DNA from: Primulina eburnea
Lineage: Eukaryota; Streptophyta; Magnoliopsida; Lamiales; Gesneriaceae
DNA length: 64,000 bases
Direction: 5' to 3'
Assembly (NCBI RefSeq): GCF_022965805.1
Contig: NC_133102.1
Location: forward strand, 5,712,885 to 5,776,884
The notes under the pieces are model-generated. The model was not told the DNA's origin and did no database searches. It was given only the letters and a program-made list of their open reading frames with translations. Every line of letters starts with the position of its first letter. Positions within the stretch are counted from its first letter, which is position 1. The position numbers and the translations under genes were made by a program. Positions 1 to 16,294 of the stretch are shown piece after piece.

Positions 1-2
1 AG

Positions 3-635
3 TTCTCTGGAAGAAAATTAAAGGAGTGGTGTGAAGGTCTCTCTATCAGACAGTTTTTTACGTCGGTTGGAAATCCACAAGCCAATGGGCAAACAGAGGT
101 AACCAACCGAACTATATTGCAGCATCTGAAGACCCGTCTCGGCAAGGCTAAAGGCAATTGGGTGGAAGAATTGCCAAGCACCTTGTGGGCATACCGAACT
201 ACACCTCGCACGTCGACAGGGGAGTCTCCTTTCAACCTGGTACACGGTGTCGAAGCTGTAGCCCCCGCCGAGATAGGAGAGACCTCGTTAAGGGTAAAAC
301 AATACATGCAACTCGAGAACGATCGGGCCCTTCGAGCCTCTTTGGATATGATCGATGAACTGCGAGATGAAGCATCAGTCCGAGCAGAGAGATACAGAGC
401 ACGCATGGCCAGGGCTTACAATGATCGAGTAAAACCAAGAGCCTTCCAGGTAGGCGATCTGGTCATGAGAAAAGCGGATGTCTTGCACCCCGTCGGCAAA
501 CTTGACCCTAAATGGGAAGGCCCTTACAAAGTAGTGGAGATAATCAAGATAGGAACTTATCGCCTCCAACACCAAGATGGGAGAGTACTACCTCGACCAT
601 GGAATGTAGCAAATTTGAGGAAGTTTTACCCGTAG
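3..635 (+). CDS. Ty3/gypsy integrase C-terminal region (partial pol)
   Basis: This frame is open from the window edge to the TAG at 633-635. It encodes the last about 210 residues of a gypsy polyprotein. The segment SVGNPQANGQTEVTNRTI is the typical end of the integrase catalytic core, with the glutamate of the D,D-35-E triad in GQTE. It is followed by LPSTLWAYRTTPRTSTGESP and VHGVEAVAPAEI, which are highly characteristic of plant gypsy integrases. The C-terminal part FQVGDLVMRKAD...GKLDPKWEGPYKV resembles the GPY/F domain used for DNA binding. No frameshift or stop is seen, so this end of pol is intact. The start lies upstream of the window. Confidence 0.95.
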   Translation, partial: FSGRKLKEWCEGLSIRQFFTSVGNPQANGQTEVTNRTILQHLKTRLGKAKGNWVEELPSTLWAYRTTPRTSTGESPFNLVHGVEAVAPAEIGETSLRVKQYMQLENDRALRASLDMIDELRDEASVRAERYRARMARAYNDRVKPRAFQVGDLVMRKADVLHPVGKLDPKWEGPYKVVEIIKIGTYRLQHQDGRVLPRPWNVANLRKFYP

Positions 636-1205
636 AGGGACGCAGCTGAATAAAAGAATAAAAGTTTATATCTTGTTGATTAGGTTTTTGCATTTTTCTC
701 CATGTAATTCCACCATTGCGAGTTTCAATAAAGCTGTCAATTTTCTCTCCTTTAATAGCAATTACTAGTTGTTTGCAATGCTCCAAGCGCCAATGCTTAG
801 ATCGTCACATATATACCCATGTAGTCGTCGAAGGTTTCCCAAAAGAAAAAAAAAAAGAGGTCTGGCCAACCTCGCGGGATAGCCGGCATGACAGACACTA
901 TAAGAGGTCAACGACGACATAAGTCCCGGGATACCTCACCACCCTTAATGGGGGTTTAGGACTTCCCCTTGAGACAACATATTGGGAGATTGATCCCCTC
1001 CCAAGTATAAAATAAGCATTGCGTTAACATAACATACGAAGCTCCCGCATAAACAAATCCAGCAAATATATAGAATGAAGAGCGTTAATTCCCAAACAAC
1101 TATCCAGTATACATGGAAGTACCAAAAAACAAAAACAAATAGAGTAACTACCATAGTAACGAATGAAAATCAAATATAAAGAATGACGATAAGTGCGACG
1201 TAATA
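636..1205. other. Non-coding spacer inside the retrotransposon
   Basis: This stretch lies between the integrase stop and the end of the antisense gene. It has AT-rich and purine-rich sequence, including a poly(A) run near 846-857, and no convincing reading frame on either strand. It probably holds 3' untranslated sequence of the antisense gene. No further structure was recognised. Confidence 0.5.
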
Positions 1206-2453
1206 CTATGTTTCTTCTTCAGCAGCCTGAAGATCCAATGCCTCTATCATCTCGGCATCGCCCAAGGGGATATCGTCAATGGAGATTCTACTTATCTCCA
1301 AGACGCTAGGCTCGATCATCATCACTACCTCTTCTGGCACACGTCCAGTCTTCCTCAGCTGATCACGGCAGTCCAACACCACATCATCATGAATTGTCAT
1401 GGCCTGATCAAGAACGTCGTCGCGAAAGGCATCAGACGCTTTGAAAGTCCGAACACTTTTTTCCTCAACATTTTTCAGAAAAGTTTTGCCTGCCTCAGAC
1501 TCAAGAAACTGACCACCAGTATTCAACTCTGCAGAATGTTTCTCTTCAAGGATTGCAAGATTTTTTACTTTGTCAGCAAGTTTTCTCTGCACTTGAAGAA
1601 GTTCCGCACTGATTTTATTCTTCTCCTCGACAAGACGGCAATTCTCCTCCTTCACCCGAGAAACCTCTTCTCGCCACTTCTCTTGATCGTTCCGCAACTT
1701 TTCCTCCCGAACTCGCACAGCACATGCTAATGACAAACCCTGCAACAAGTAGAATAAACAATTAGCACGCCGACAAAATCAACAAGATGCTAACATGATC
1801 AACACACTACCTGACACGAGTTCCACGCAAGAGAGTGCGCAAATGAGTCTGTAGACAACGACACCAAATGGACCATGTCATGGTCCCCCACAATGCTCCG
1901 TCCCTTCTTCCACCCAATCTCTGGGTCTTCTAAGTCCCAAAAAGAGTCAGCCTTCTCCTTATGATTGACCCCATCTACGAAGATATGCTTGGCACGCGGA
2001 ATCTTGGAAGACGTCCCTTGATCATCCACACGGACCCTCTTGACATTTTTTGGTATCTCTTCAGCATTCTTCTTTTGCGCCGCCTCTTGACCTCGTTTTT
2101 TATCCTCTCTTCCTCCATTCGACGGCTGCGCCTCCAAAGCTCTATGTGATGGAGAAAAGCCATTTTTCTTTGGAGTACTAGACTCCGGCCCACGGAAATG
2201 CTCGGAGCGGCCTCGAGGGAACCCTCTTCGGGCGGTGTCATGAGATTCTAGAACCGCACGATTTGTAAGTGCTCGACTATTCCCGGCAATCGGGGAACGC
2301 CTCCCTGCAATGGCCTTGCGAGCCCGGATAGCTGCCAAGTCAAATTTATTGCCTGCAAATAGATTATTGGTCAGAAATGTCAAATAATATGATGCGATCC
2401 AGGAAAAGAAAGGCTAAGGAGAAGCAGCAAGCAAGAAATAATTAAATAAATAA

Positions 2454-2508
<55 letters not shown>

Positions 2509-3317
2509 CCCGCGATATTTAAACTCCCAATATTGAACAACTCTTCAAAGAGACCTAAGTCTCGGCATTGAAGTTGCAGCGCATGGTGAGTTTCTGTCAT
2601 AGCAATCTTCCGGAGTCCCGAGCTCCAAACCGCAGGTATTCCCCACCCACAGTCCTTGACATAAAAAAATTGGGATTTCCAAAAACTCTTTGGGGAAGGA
2701 ATTCGGGACAAAAATTTACATTTAGGTCGAGGTTGGAAGTAGATAAATGAATCCGGTTTACTCCTGCGTCCCGAGAAAAGTGAGTGGAACAATTCTACAC
2801 TTGGAGGCATTTGAATTTCCTTTACCTTATGGCAAAAGGCCGTAAAGACTATAAGGGCATTCGGGGATAGTTGACTAAAGCTAATACCGAAACTGTCGAC
2901 CAAGTTCACTAACAGAGTTTGTGGAGCAAACACCAAACCGTTGGTAAAATATTCAAGAAAAATAGTGAAATAACCCGACGGTGGGTTATGACAATTATGT
3001 TTAGGCCCCGGAACCTTAAGGTCGCACTCCGGTGATATCCTAAGCACTTCACGCAAACTCTCAAGATCTTGACTAGTCAGAGCATCGCCCAACTCGTCAC
3101 CCAAAAGTTCACTCGGTTCATGGTCATCCTCCACTAAAGGACTCTTTAATGGTCTTTTGGAAAGTCCACATGGGGCTAAAGATCGAGTCTCAGGATTAAT
3201 CCCAACGCACGACCCACCAAGGGATGGGAGCGTATCTGACTCTGAAAGGTAATAGTCGGAATCGTCATTCTCGCTAGAGCCACGTGTGGACATTTGGCTG
3301 CGTTTACGGTTAGCCAT
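1206..3317 (-). CDS. Antisense retrotransposon-borne protein (putative gypsy-type transposase domain), three exons
   Basis: Read on the minus strand: exon 1 is 3317-2510, exon 2 is 2352-1811 and exon 3 is 1739-1206. All junctions are GT-AG and the phases fit, giving 627 residues without a stop. Exon 1 begins MANRKRSQMSTRGS, has a Ser/Asp/Glu-rich N-terminus, then a globular part (GYFTIFLEYFTNGLVFAP ... LSPNALIVFTAFC ... SLFSGRRSKPDSFIYFQPR). That pattern resembles the plant domain called 'putative gypsy type transposase' (Pfam PF04195, from memory). Exon 2 is basic and low in complexity. Exon 3 is rich in Glu, Lys and Arg (VREEKLRNDQEKWREEVSRV) and predicts a long coiled coil. Despite the domain name no transposase activity is established; it is an accessory protein carried antisense to pol. 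Intron 1 contains the (AT)n tract at 2456-2503. Confidence 0.75.
2456..2503. repeat. (AT)n microsatellite
   Basis: About 48 bases of pure AT/TA dinucleotide lie in the first intron of the antisense gene. Reading frames crossing it give artefactual YIYI peptides. Confidence 0.95.
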
Positions 3318-3432
3318 CAGCAGAGAGTATTCTTTTCCACGAGGGGCAGAACCTGCATTTATATTTCGGTAAAATAATTCATCAAAACATAATTGTGTAT
3401 GTACAGGTGTTTATATTCGTAATCGGGAAATT

Positions 3433-3735
3433 TGTATCAACAGAAATCCGATTTGTCTTGCCAGCAGCATGGTGCGCGGCAAGCAATGATCCCAAAAAGT
3501 CATTCCCGAAGTTTTGTTCTTGTCCTTTGAACACTTTATCCTCTATTTTCCTCACTATTTCCACGATAGAATTGCATAAAGATTGTTCGATTTCATCTGA
3601 TTCAACATCATCTTTGGTCTTGAAACCTTTGATCAAATCAGAAACTCGAACTTTGTCAACATTTTTGAATAAGAGAAGCCCGAGCTTCGTCAACGCAGCG
3701 GATATGTTTCGCCCTTCCAAGTAACTACTTCTAAT
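3433..3735 (-). pseudogene. Cytochrome P450 internal exon fragment (CYP72 clan, CYP749-like) inside the retrotransposon
   Basis: One minus-strand frame encodes RSSYLEGRNISAALTKLG, then KVRVSDLIKGFKTKDDVESD, FGNDFLGSLLAAHHAAGK and ends near TNRISVD. Recalled CYP749A/CYP72-clan P450s read GSSYLEGKNIF..., ...KFFKTSDDVES... and FGNDFLGLL...KNRISVDD in the same order, in the stretch just before the I-helix (AGxET). The I-helix, ExxR and haem-binding cysteine regions are absent, so this is one internal piece and cannot be an enzyme. It sits between the antisense gene and the 3' LTR. Capture of a host gene exon by the element is the likely origin. The family match is from memory, without alignment. 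Confidence 0.6.
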
Positions 3736-4562
3736 GCATATGGAAATCTGGAACGGGAAAGGGTTTCTTTCCTTCACGTCGATGCGCCATTGGTTCTCCT
3801 GGTACTCACGCGGGCAGCACCCTCTTCTCGCAGCTGCTCATCATCATAACCTTTGTTGACGTCATCGCCCGCTCGAACAAATCCTCGACCCGTATAAGAG
3901 CAGGTCAAGATGAAGCACTGTCGCGCCTCAACTTTTTCACGGGATTTCGAAGGGTCTGGGCCGGGAGCTACGGTTACATTTTTCACCCGCTGAATGAGTA
4001 CACAATGCTCTTGCAGTACAAGCCCACGATTTCTCCAAATGCAAAGGATCTTCGCTCGGAATCGTAGCGTGCTCTGCAGATGGGAATTGGGGAAAATTCT
4101 TGGAAGAATCGTTGGAAAAGTCCCCAAGGGATTTATCTCCATGCACTACGCCTCCACCCACGTAAAAGAGTTTTCCACTCCCAATCGCCTGTGAGAGCCG
4201 CGACACATTCGAAGGAGATCTCGAGGCTGAAAAGGGGGCAGAAAGGACGCCGGGTTGTCCAGCACCGCCGAGTTCATGGTATTTACCTCATTCAATATCC
4301 CAAAACTGGGGATATTTAGAGCTACTCAAATACTGATACGGAACCGAGACCATGAAAGCGTCACGGAACATCAGATGGTGAGAAGTGATACGAGCGGAAG
4401 CACGTTCAAGTTTCAACATTGATAATAAAAATAAGAAGTACAAGATAAGTCGAGAGTGGCAAAGGGAAAAGTAGTGCAGAAGCTTACCCATCGCAAGTAT
4501 GCTGGACGTTTGCTGCTCTTGTTTCCACCTTCCTCTTTCTTTCTTTGTGGCCTGAGAGTATA

Positions 4563-4565
<3 letters not shown>
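3736..4565. other. Retrotransposon 3' region, unassigned
   Basis: This stretch has moderately high GC for the window and several overlapping open frames on both strands (for example minus 4206-3937 and minus 4142-3774) but no recognisable domain. It may be further captured sequence or the 5' leader and promoter of the antisense gene. I cannot choose between these. Confidence 0.35.

Positions 4566-4630
<65 letters not shown>
4566..4630. repeat. (TA)n microsatellite
   Basis: About 65 bases of uninterrupted TA dinucleotide lie in the 3' non-coding region of the retrotransposon. Confidence 0.95.
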
Positions 4631-4631
<1 letters not shown>

Positions 4632-4943
4632 CCGCGAGCACAGATTGGTGTGGAAAGGAAATCCCGTGGATTCGGGTCGAATCGCTCAATTAGGGGGATT
4701 TTTTGGTTGCGAAAATATGTCATTGCAGCGGCAGGAGATTGCTATCTCAGCAATCGGCCACCCAAAGTGCACCGAAGATGAGATGGCACATTCTCGAGGG
4801 CCACGGTAGTCAAAAGCATAAAAGAGATTTAAATTCTAGTCAAATAAAAATTAATTAACAAAAAAAAAGAAGCGAGCAAAAAGCACAATTCTTTCAAAAT
4901 TAATACAATTTACTCTCGATCACTTCGTCTAATTACAAAGTGA

Positions 4944-4959
4944 CCGAGAGTGGGGGGCT
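4944..4959 (+). promoter_or_regulatory. Polypurine tract of the gypsy element
   Basis: The purine-rich stretch CGAGAGTGGGGGGC lies directly before the LTR start at 4962. This is the expected place and composition for the plus-strand primer of reverse transcription in Ty3/gypsy elements. Confidence 0.8.
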
Positions 4960-4961
4960 TA

Positions 4962-5382
4962 TGATAGGTAATGTCCTTTTTAATTTTTGGTGGTAGTCCA
5001 ATTATTAATTGTATTAATGGGCCAAGCCCAAGTTGCTTATGAAGGCCCAAGCCCGCTAGGCACTCTCCAAATTCCTATAAATAGAGGATGTCTCTCATTG
5101 CGCCAGGTATGCTCTCATTTTTCCTCTAAAGCTCTTGAGTTCTCTGAGTTTTCTCTGAATTGTTTACTGACTTGAGCGTCGGAGTGTCTACGCCGGGAAT
5201 CCTCCTGGCGCTTCTTGACGAGTGTTTGTGACGCAGGTGACACCCAGCGATTTGCCGTGTATTGTCTACGTGGATCCGTTTACCAGCCAGGCGAGCTCGT
5301 TTACGGGCCAAGTGGACAAGTTTGCTAACCAGTCAGATCCCGCTTGTGCAGTCTACGCGACTCATTTATTTTAGCTGCATCA
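4962..5382 (+). mobile_element. 3' LTR of the gypsy element (421 bp)
   Basis: It starts TGATAGG right after the polypurine tract and ends CTGCATCA, so it has TG...CA ends with a short inverted TGAT/ATCA. A TATAAATA box is at 5076-5083, as expected for the LTR promoter. The U3 part before it repeats the motif GGCCCAAGCCC, perhaps enhancer-like. The bases after the end, GTATG, would be one copy of a 5-bp target duplication, but the other copy is off the window. Confidence 0.75.
5076..5083 (+). promoter_or_regulatory. TATA box in the 3' LTR
   Basis: The sequence CCTATAAATAGAGG is a near-ideal plant TATA context. In this 3' copy it could drive read-through transcription of flanking DNA toward AGD5. 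Confidence 0.6.
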
Positions 5383-7195
5383 GTATGAATACTCTTAATT
5401 TTTTTTCCCTGAAATATCGGACATGGATACGGATACGATACGCGTGTCGGTTACGAAAAATCCGTATCGTTGATCTTTTGTAGGTTTGACCAGTCGGATA
5501 CATCTTGGATACAACTAAGATATGTTATGGACACATATATTCTAATAATTATCGTATCATATCCTTATCATGTCTTATATTTTAAAATTTTGTTATAACG
5601 TCGTACCCGTATCGTATTCGATAAGATACTCGTACATGAGGCATATTTCTACATGCTACCCTCAAATATTCTTCAAAGCTAAAAAAATTTGGGCGAGCCC
5701 CTCATCTCTTCTGTGCCAAGATGGCTTCTTGCTCATTTGTTTTGCAATGGTGGACGATGAATTTGTGAAGGTTAGTAATGGATGTTGTTCAAATCATAGA
5801 CAAAGGACTGTTCAAAATGATCAATCTGATATGTTCAGATCATACTATATACAAAGAAATTATGGATAACGTACATGCGCTAATTATGTTAAAAACAATT
5901 ATATCAGATAATTTGACATCAAGATCTCAAATTTCAAATATTCTTTGGTTTTATATGATATCAAAATCTCTAAGTTTTGAATACTCCAAATCCATCGTGT
6001 CCAATCCAAAATAGTAGTTCAATAAGTGAGGTAATCCGTGGAAGATTAAATTATTTGTTCCTTAAAAATTAATTTTAATACAAAAAAACAAAGATATCCC
6101 ATTATGTAAAATAAATAATTGAATGGTATCCTCTTCACACAGCAATTAATTAAATGGCTTTTTTAAATAAATGGTGGGTCGTGGACTCGTGTCAAGTACT
6201 GAAAGGCTACACCTATAAATGACTATCGTCACCAGATAATCTTCATTATTGGACCAAATATTATATTACAATTTTTAATAGAAGCGACATTATTTCTCTT
6301 TTTTTTCAAAAAAAATTTATACTCATTTGCTGACTAAATATTTTGTATTTTCATAATATAAGAGGAAAATCGTGTTACTCAATTTTTCCTAAAAAAAACC
6401 AATTCGACTCGTCTCAAACTCGAGGATTACATTCAGATATATGATAACCTACAAAAATATATTTGAATATAATTTTTCTTTATTATCAATATCATCCTAA
6501 AGATAATTTTTAGGTGAACTTACTATTTAGATGTTTTCAACAGTTATTCGCTCCGCAACTTAGTTACTCAACGTTTACTGTGAGCATGATAACTAGTACA
6601 TCAGAGATACGTCTTTCTTGATCCTCTTGTGCTAGGAAAATGTCATCTCAATACTGTGGCGTTCACATCGGATATAGATCAAACTGTCTCACTACTTTCT
6701 GAACTCAACTTACACATTGTTTTAATTGGAGAACAACTAAATCTTTGGAACATACTACAGTCACAAGTGACAGAGAGGCAAAATCGAGATGAGACGCCAA
6801 ACCTTCTCGACACATAATTTTTATTTGATTTACTCGAACTCAAATTTGATAATGTTGATTTTTTGGAAGGTGAATAATCAAAACTTGAAAGAGTATCCGT
6901 TAATTTTTAGAAAGTCTACCGTAAAATATTAAATAATAAAATATTAATTTAAATGATAATTAAAATTAAATATTATATTTATATATATATATATACACAC
7001 ATTAAAAACGACGCCAGCTACGACTTCTATTTCTCTATCATTCTTCCTTGACGTTCAATCAAGGCGCAGGTCATCCAATCGGGGACGGTTCTCGGTGGGA
7101 GGAAGAGGGGAGGGGAGGGGAAACGATCTCGGCCGTCGAACTCTCATATTATTCTCTTACCTGCACGGATTTCGAGAATATTATCAGCTTTCACA
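5383..7195. other. Intergenic region upstream of AGD5
   Basis: This is AT-rich DNA between the retrotransposon and the AGD5 start codon. Around 5415-5640 lies a degenerate dispersed repeat with recurring GGATAC/CGTATC motifs of a type common in plants. About 6970-6995 there is a short (TA)n(CA)n stretch, followed by a pyrimidine-rich leader (7020-7060) and a GC-richer purine stretch (7085-7130), which fit the AGD5 promoter and 5' UTR. No gene is seen. Confidence 0.5.
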
Positions 7196-12155
<4,960 letters not shown>

Positions 12156-14097
12156 ACGGCCTTGTTATTTTGATTCCTTCGTAACATTCTACACGTACAA
12201 AGAACGAGGTGCTGGGCATTAATTTTCTCATCTGTTTGGAGATTGTAAAATATTGTAGGGAGCAGTTTGAGCATTTCATTTGTAGCTGTATGCCAGTAAT
12301 AAATATGCTTAGCTTCAAACATTCTTTCTTGACATCTCTCTGGTCACCTGTTTGTTTGATTCATTTAGACCCACAAGGGAATAAACCGAATTATATTTGT
12401 AGCGAGTTTGTATTGTTTTGCGATGATCGTATTCATGTTGAACAAGTCATATCCTTTGGTGAGATCAGTATTCAGTATAGAGTCAGAGTGTTTCATGTTG
12501 TATAAGCAGCTATATGGTAGTTGGATGTTGTATTATATATATATTGATGTATTTATCTTTTGATGTCTTTTTATTTTCTAAATCATCAGGATACTTAAAT
12601 AACTATACACATCCACTAATTTAGACACAAACATTGCATGTGCAATGTCGCTTATTGAATATTTCTATTATTTGCCTTTAGGGATTGAATCTGAAGATTC
12701 TATTTTATTTATTTATTTTTTGGATTGAAGATTCCATTTTATTCAGATAAACTACTGATTGTAATGGGAAGACATGGACGGCTAGTCATATAGTTTGGTT
12801 TCGATTTCATTTTATGATAAGAAATACAATTAAATAATCATTCACTTTGTCTATATAAATCTTTTAGCTGATGTTTGGATAGAATTAATTTGGTTTCGAA
12901 TTCACATATCAAATCTGTTTGTATCTTTTGATTCAAAATTAAAATGAAAGAATTGATTTTTTTTTCTTGATTTCATATTCATGTAGATTTGAAATATCTC
13001 TCACGTTCAAATCGATCAAACACAACTTTAAGTTTTTTTAAAAAATTTATGTATGCTAAAAAAAGATTGTTAGCGTCTGGTACAAACCTCGCTGCTCTAA
13101 ATTTTTGCCAAGTGTTTTGCACAACTCGATGCACGATTTGCACGGTGCAACACTGTACACAAATTGTTTGTGGGTATCTTCAAATATGTGTGTTACTGAA
13201 TCGATCGATTTTTCAATATTAAAACCGAACAAATGGAATTTATAAAAAAAATTAAAATACTTAGTTTATTCAAGATTTTTTAAAGTCATTGTTAAAACTT
13301 TTTAAATATATAATGTTTCTTGGACAAGATAATATATGCATGAAATTCTCAAGGCTTTTCCCTCATCAAATCTGGGCCACACAAAATTAAAAAGCAATGC
13401 CCAACAAATCTTATAATTTAGGTCCTAACAATTTTAAATTATTTTTAATAAAAACCTAAATCGGTTTAATAGATTTTTGAAATCCAAAAAGTAGCCGAAC
13501 CGATTAAACGAAATAACCTATAATTTTTTAAAAAATTAAAAAATGAACTTCCAAATTAACCTAATTGAATTTCAAAATAAATTTAATTTGGTTGGTTTCT
13601 TGGTTAAACGAAATTATGCTGACCAATATAGCCACACTTCCTTTTGTTCATTATTATATGTTACATATTATAGATTATGTCGGGGGGCTCGTGAAGAAGG
13701 TGTATGGGTTGGTATAGTAGATAGATGCTTAAATAATTGTCAGATATCGATTTTTCTACCAACAACTTTTCGTGTGAGTCTGTCACACATGACTTGTCCA
13801 ATATGATTTACTTGAGCAGCATGATTTTCAGATTATTGCGTTAGCCCGAGAGTTTACCTAATATGTATCGAAAATAACAGTTACGGGTTCCACCGTAATT
13901 TTAATTACGAGCGACTTAATTTTTATTATGTACCATAGTCCATAAATATTGATAACAACGTGTATTTATTGACTGTTTATTGTTGTTGAATTAATTGCAA
14001 TGATCAATAGATATAAATCGCAATGTGAACTTGATATCCCGTGTTTATTTTGGTGTGTCTTAATTTGAAGCAATCAAGCAGAGTCCAACACAGGAGA
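12156..14097. other. AGD5 3' UTR and intergenic DNA
   Basis: The first about 350 bases probably hold the AGD5 3' UTR. Beyond that the sequence is AT-rich and without a recognisable gene, RNA or transposon end. Open frames near 12989-13222 and 13543-13806 show no family resemblance and look like chance. Confidence 0.45.
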
Positions 14098-14106
14098 ACA
14101 CTCCAA

Positions 14107-14288
14107 GAGTGAGTCTTATGTGAGACCGTCTCACGGATCATAATCTGTGAGATGGGTCAACCCTACCCATATTCACAATAAAAAGTAATACTCTTAGCAT
14201 AAAAAGTAATACTTTTTCATGGGTGACTCAAATAAAAGATCCGTCTCACAAATACAACCCGTGAGACTGTCTCACACAAGTTTTTGCC
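14107..14288 (-). mobile_element. Mutator-type MITE, GAGACGGTCTC family, copy 1
   Basis: This 182-bp copy is flanked by a perfect 9-bp direct repeat ACACTCCAA (14098-14106 and 14289-14297). One end reads GAGTGAGTCTTATGTGAGAC, the other, reverse-complemented, GGCAAAAACTTGTGTGAGAC. Inside are palindromes around GTGAGAC/GTCTCAC and the conserved core AAAAAGTAATACTCTTAGCA. Strand is arbitrary: plus is used for copies beginning with AAAACTTGTG. Confidence 0.85.
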
Positions 14289-14552
14289 ACACTCCAATTG
14301 CGGCAACAGGAACATAACATGACAGCCCATATTCCGTTTTGAATAATGATGCATATATTTAGACTTGGCATATGTGTTATGTGAAATGTGTCGATGTAGT
14401 TCATATCAACGGTGAAAAATAATATATCTGATAAAAAAATATTCATAGGTCAGTTCAGATATTTATGTCACAAAATAGAGTAATTCGACAGTTTCATACG
14501 AGTTTTTATATTTGTCAAAATATTTGAATTTTTTAATCTTAACAAATATGAA

Positions 14553-14743
14553 GACAAAAACTTGTGTGAGACGGTCTCACAGATCATATTTTGTGAGATA
14601 TAATTCTTATTTGGGTCATTCATGAGAAAGTATTACTTTTTATGCTAAGAGTATTACACTTATTATTATTATTATGAATATTGGTAGGGTTGATCCGTAT
14701 TATAGATAAAGATTCATAAGACCGTCTCACAGGATACCTACTC
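14553..14743 (+). mobile_element. Mutator-type MITE, same family, copy 2
   Basis: It begins GACAAAAACTTGTGTGAGAC and ends with GATACCTACTC. The flanking nonamers AAATATGAA and ATAAATGAA differ at two positions, fitting an aged target duplication. The core carries a small (ATT)n expansion. Confidence 0.75.
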
Positions 14744-15811
14744 ATAAATGAAATAGTCATATTTTGTTGCCGGTTTGCCTCATTTTGTTAGAAGCAAAAA
14801 GTCAATTTTAAAATCTGCGCTATATTTCATAAATAAATATAAGAAGACATCTTACTTTCTCGAGTTTAATTAAAGATCAGGAAAAATGAGACACAAACAA
14901 GTAAAATTCAGTGGGACACATCCAAATTCGAATTTCAATATAAAATTCTGATTATGAGAATTTAAAAACAATCCATTTTTTTCTCTATTTTTTTTCGATT
15001 TTTTTGGAAATAATATTAGATATCTAAAAGGTCCAATTTGAGAATACCTTCTTTTTTTCTTTTTACTGTTTCTATTAACTGATATATATTTTTATACTTT
15101 ATTACATTCTTTTTTTTTTTTTGAAAAAAACCAAACAATAAGAAAAAAAATATAAATATAATCTTTGGTGATCTAAATATTTGAAGGTAATTAGAGACAT
15201 GCATGTCAGCAAGAGGGCCTGCAGCTGACCTATTCAATAGAAGATATTCCATTCCATTTGGTTCCAGTTTATGATTAGATTCCAAGCATTGTCTAGGAAA
15301 AGGATAATCTGGATTTTTCTTGTCTCCCTCGATTTTAATTTTATTTAATTTCCTAGATCATATTCCCATGGTAGATTCTAGATTTTTCCTCTTTCACGAA
15401 AGCACGACCCATTAAATAAATCGTACATTTAATGTTAATGTATTTAATCTACTCAACACATGACATATATGATTAAAAGATTAATAATGGTTGTATGTTT
15501 TATATGCTGAGTGGACTAAAGACACTCCTCTTAATGGTAGAGTGGAATAAACCGGCTCGACCCTAACTCCATCCCGATATTGTAATAAAAAAACATAATT
15601 CCTCCAAACATCTTTTTGAAATTTTTAAATATTTCATTTTTCAATTTGCTTAGTCGAGATTTAAATTTCTATAGTATATTGGTTAAATGAATAGGCCATT
15701 TATATTTACTGGTGCGGCGGGCCATTAGAAATAAGTCATTTTGGCATTTTGCTACAAAAGTAGGAGATCATAAATTTTGAATTTAAATCTAGGATCTTGA
15801 ATAAATTTAAA
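14744..15811. other. Intergenic, no gene seen
   Basis: AT-rich sequence with long T and A runs (for example 15101-15127). No coding, RNA or transposon-end signal was recognised. Confidence 0.5.
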
Positions 15812-15995
15812 GAGTAGATTTCTTGTGAGACGGTCTTTACGAATCTTTATTTGTGAGACGGATCAATTCTACTGATATTCACGATAAAAAGTAATACTCT
15901 TAGCATAAAAAATAATACTTTTTCATGGATGACCCAAATAAGATATCTGTCTCACAGAACATGATCCATGAGACTGTCTCACATAAGTTTTTGTC
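15812..15995 (-). mobile_element. Mutator-type MITE, same family, copy 3
   Basis: This copy runs from GAGTAGATTTCTTGTGAGAC to CATAAGTTTTTGTC. The flanking nonamers AAATTTAAA (15803-15811) and AAATTGAAA (15996-16004) differ at one base, an aged 9-bp target duplication. Confidence 0.8.
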
Positions 15996-16294
15996 AAATT
16001 GAAATCATCAAACGAAGTCACCTCGAAATTATAAAAAAAAACCAAAATGTTAAACTCAATGCATGTGGCTCAAATCGAAATATAATCAAATATCTGATGT
16101 ATGATTAAATAGAACTCAATTAATGGTATAATTTTTTTTTATTAGTGTTAAATATTTGAATAAAAATGAGATAATCCCAATAAAATCCGAAATCTAAAAA
16201 TTTACGAAGTGGAACCGACGGTTAAATTTTGGTTTTGTTCGAGTATGTGAATTTTACTATTTAATCGTGTATGTAATAAAGTTCAGTACTTTTT

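Larger units (their letters stand above)
1..5382 (+). mobile_element. Ty3/gypsy LTR retrotransposon, 3' part
   Basis: The window opens inside pol. In order it holds the integrase C-terminus (3-635, + strand), a non-coding spacer, a spliced antisense gene (1206-3317, minus strand), a P450-like fragment (about 3433-3735, minus strand), a (TA)n tract, a polypurine tract (about 4944-4959) and the 3' LTR (4962-5382). Extra open reading frames between integrase and 3' LTR, sometimes antisense, are known in the Tat lineage of plant Ty3/gypsy elements; assignment to that lineage is inference. The 5' LTR, gag, protease and reverse transcriptase lie outside the window, so target duplications and LTR identity cannot be checked. 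Confidence 0.85.

Noticed and set aside
4288..4809. Open frames with long YIYIYI runs on both strands (also at 2442-2500 and 53055-53290)
   Set aside because: They are translations of (TA)n microsatellites and not coding sequence. The antisense gene exon 1 is cut at 2510, before the repeat.
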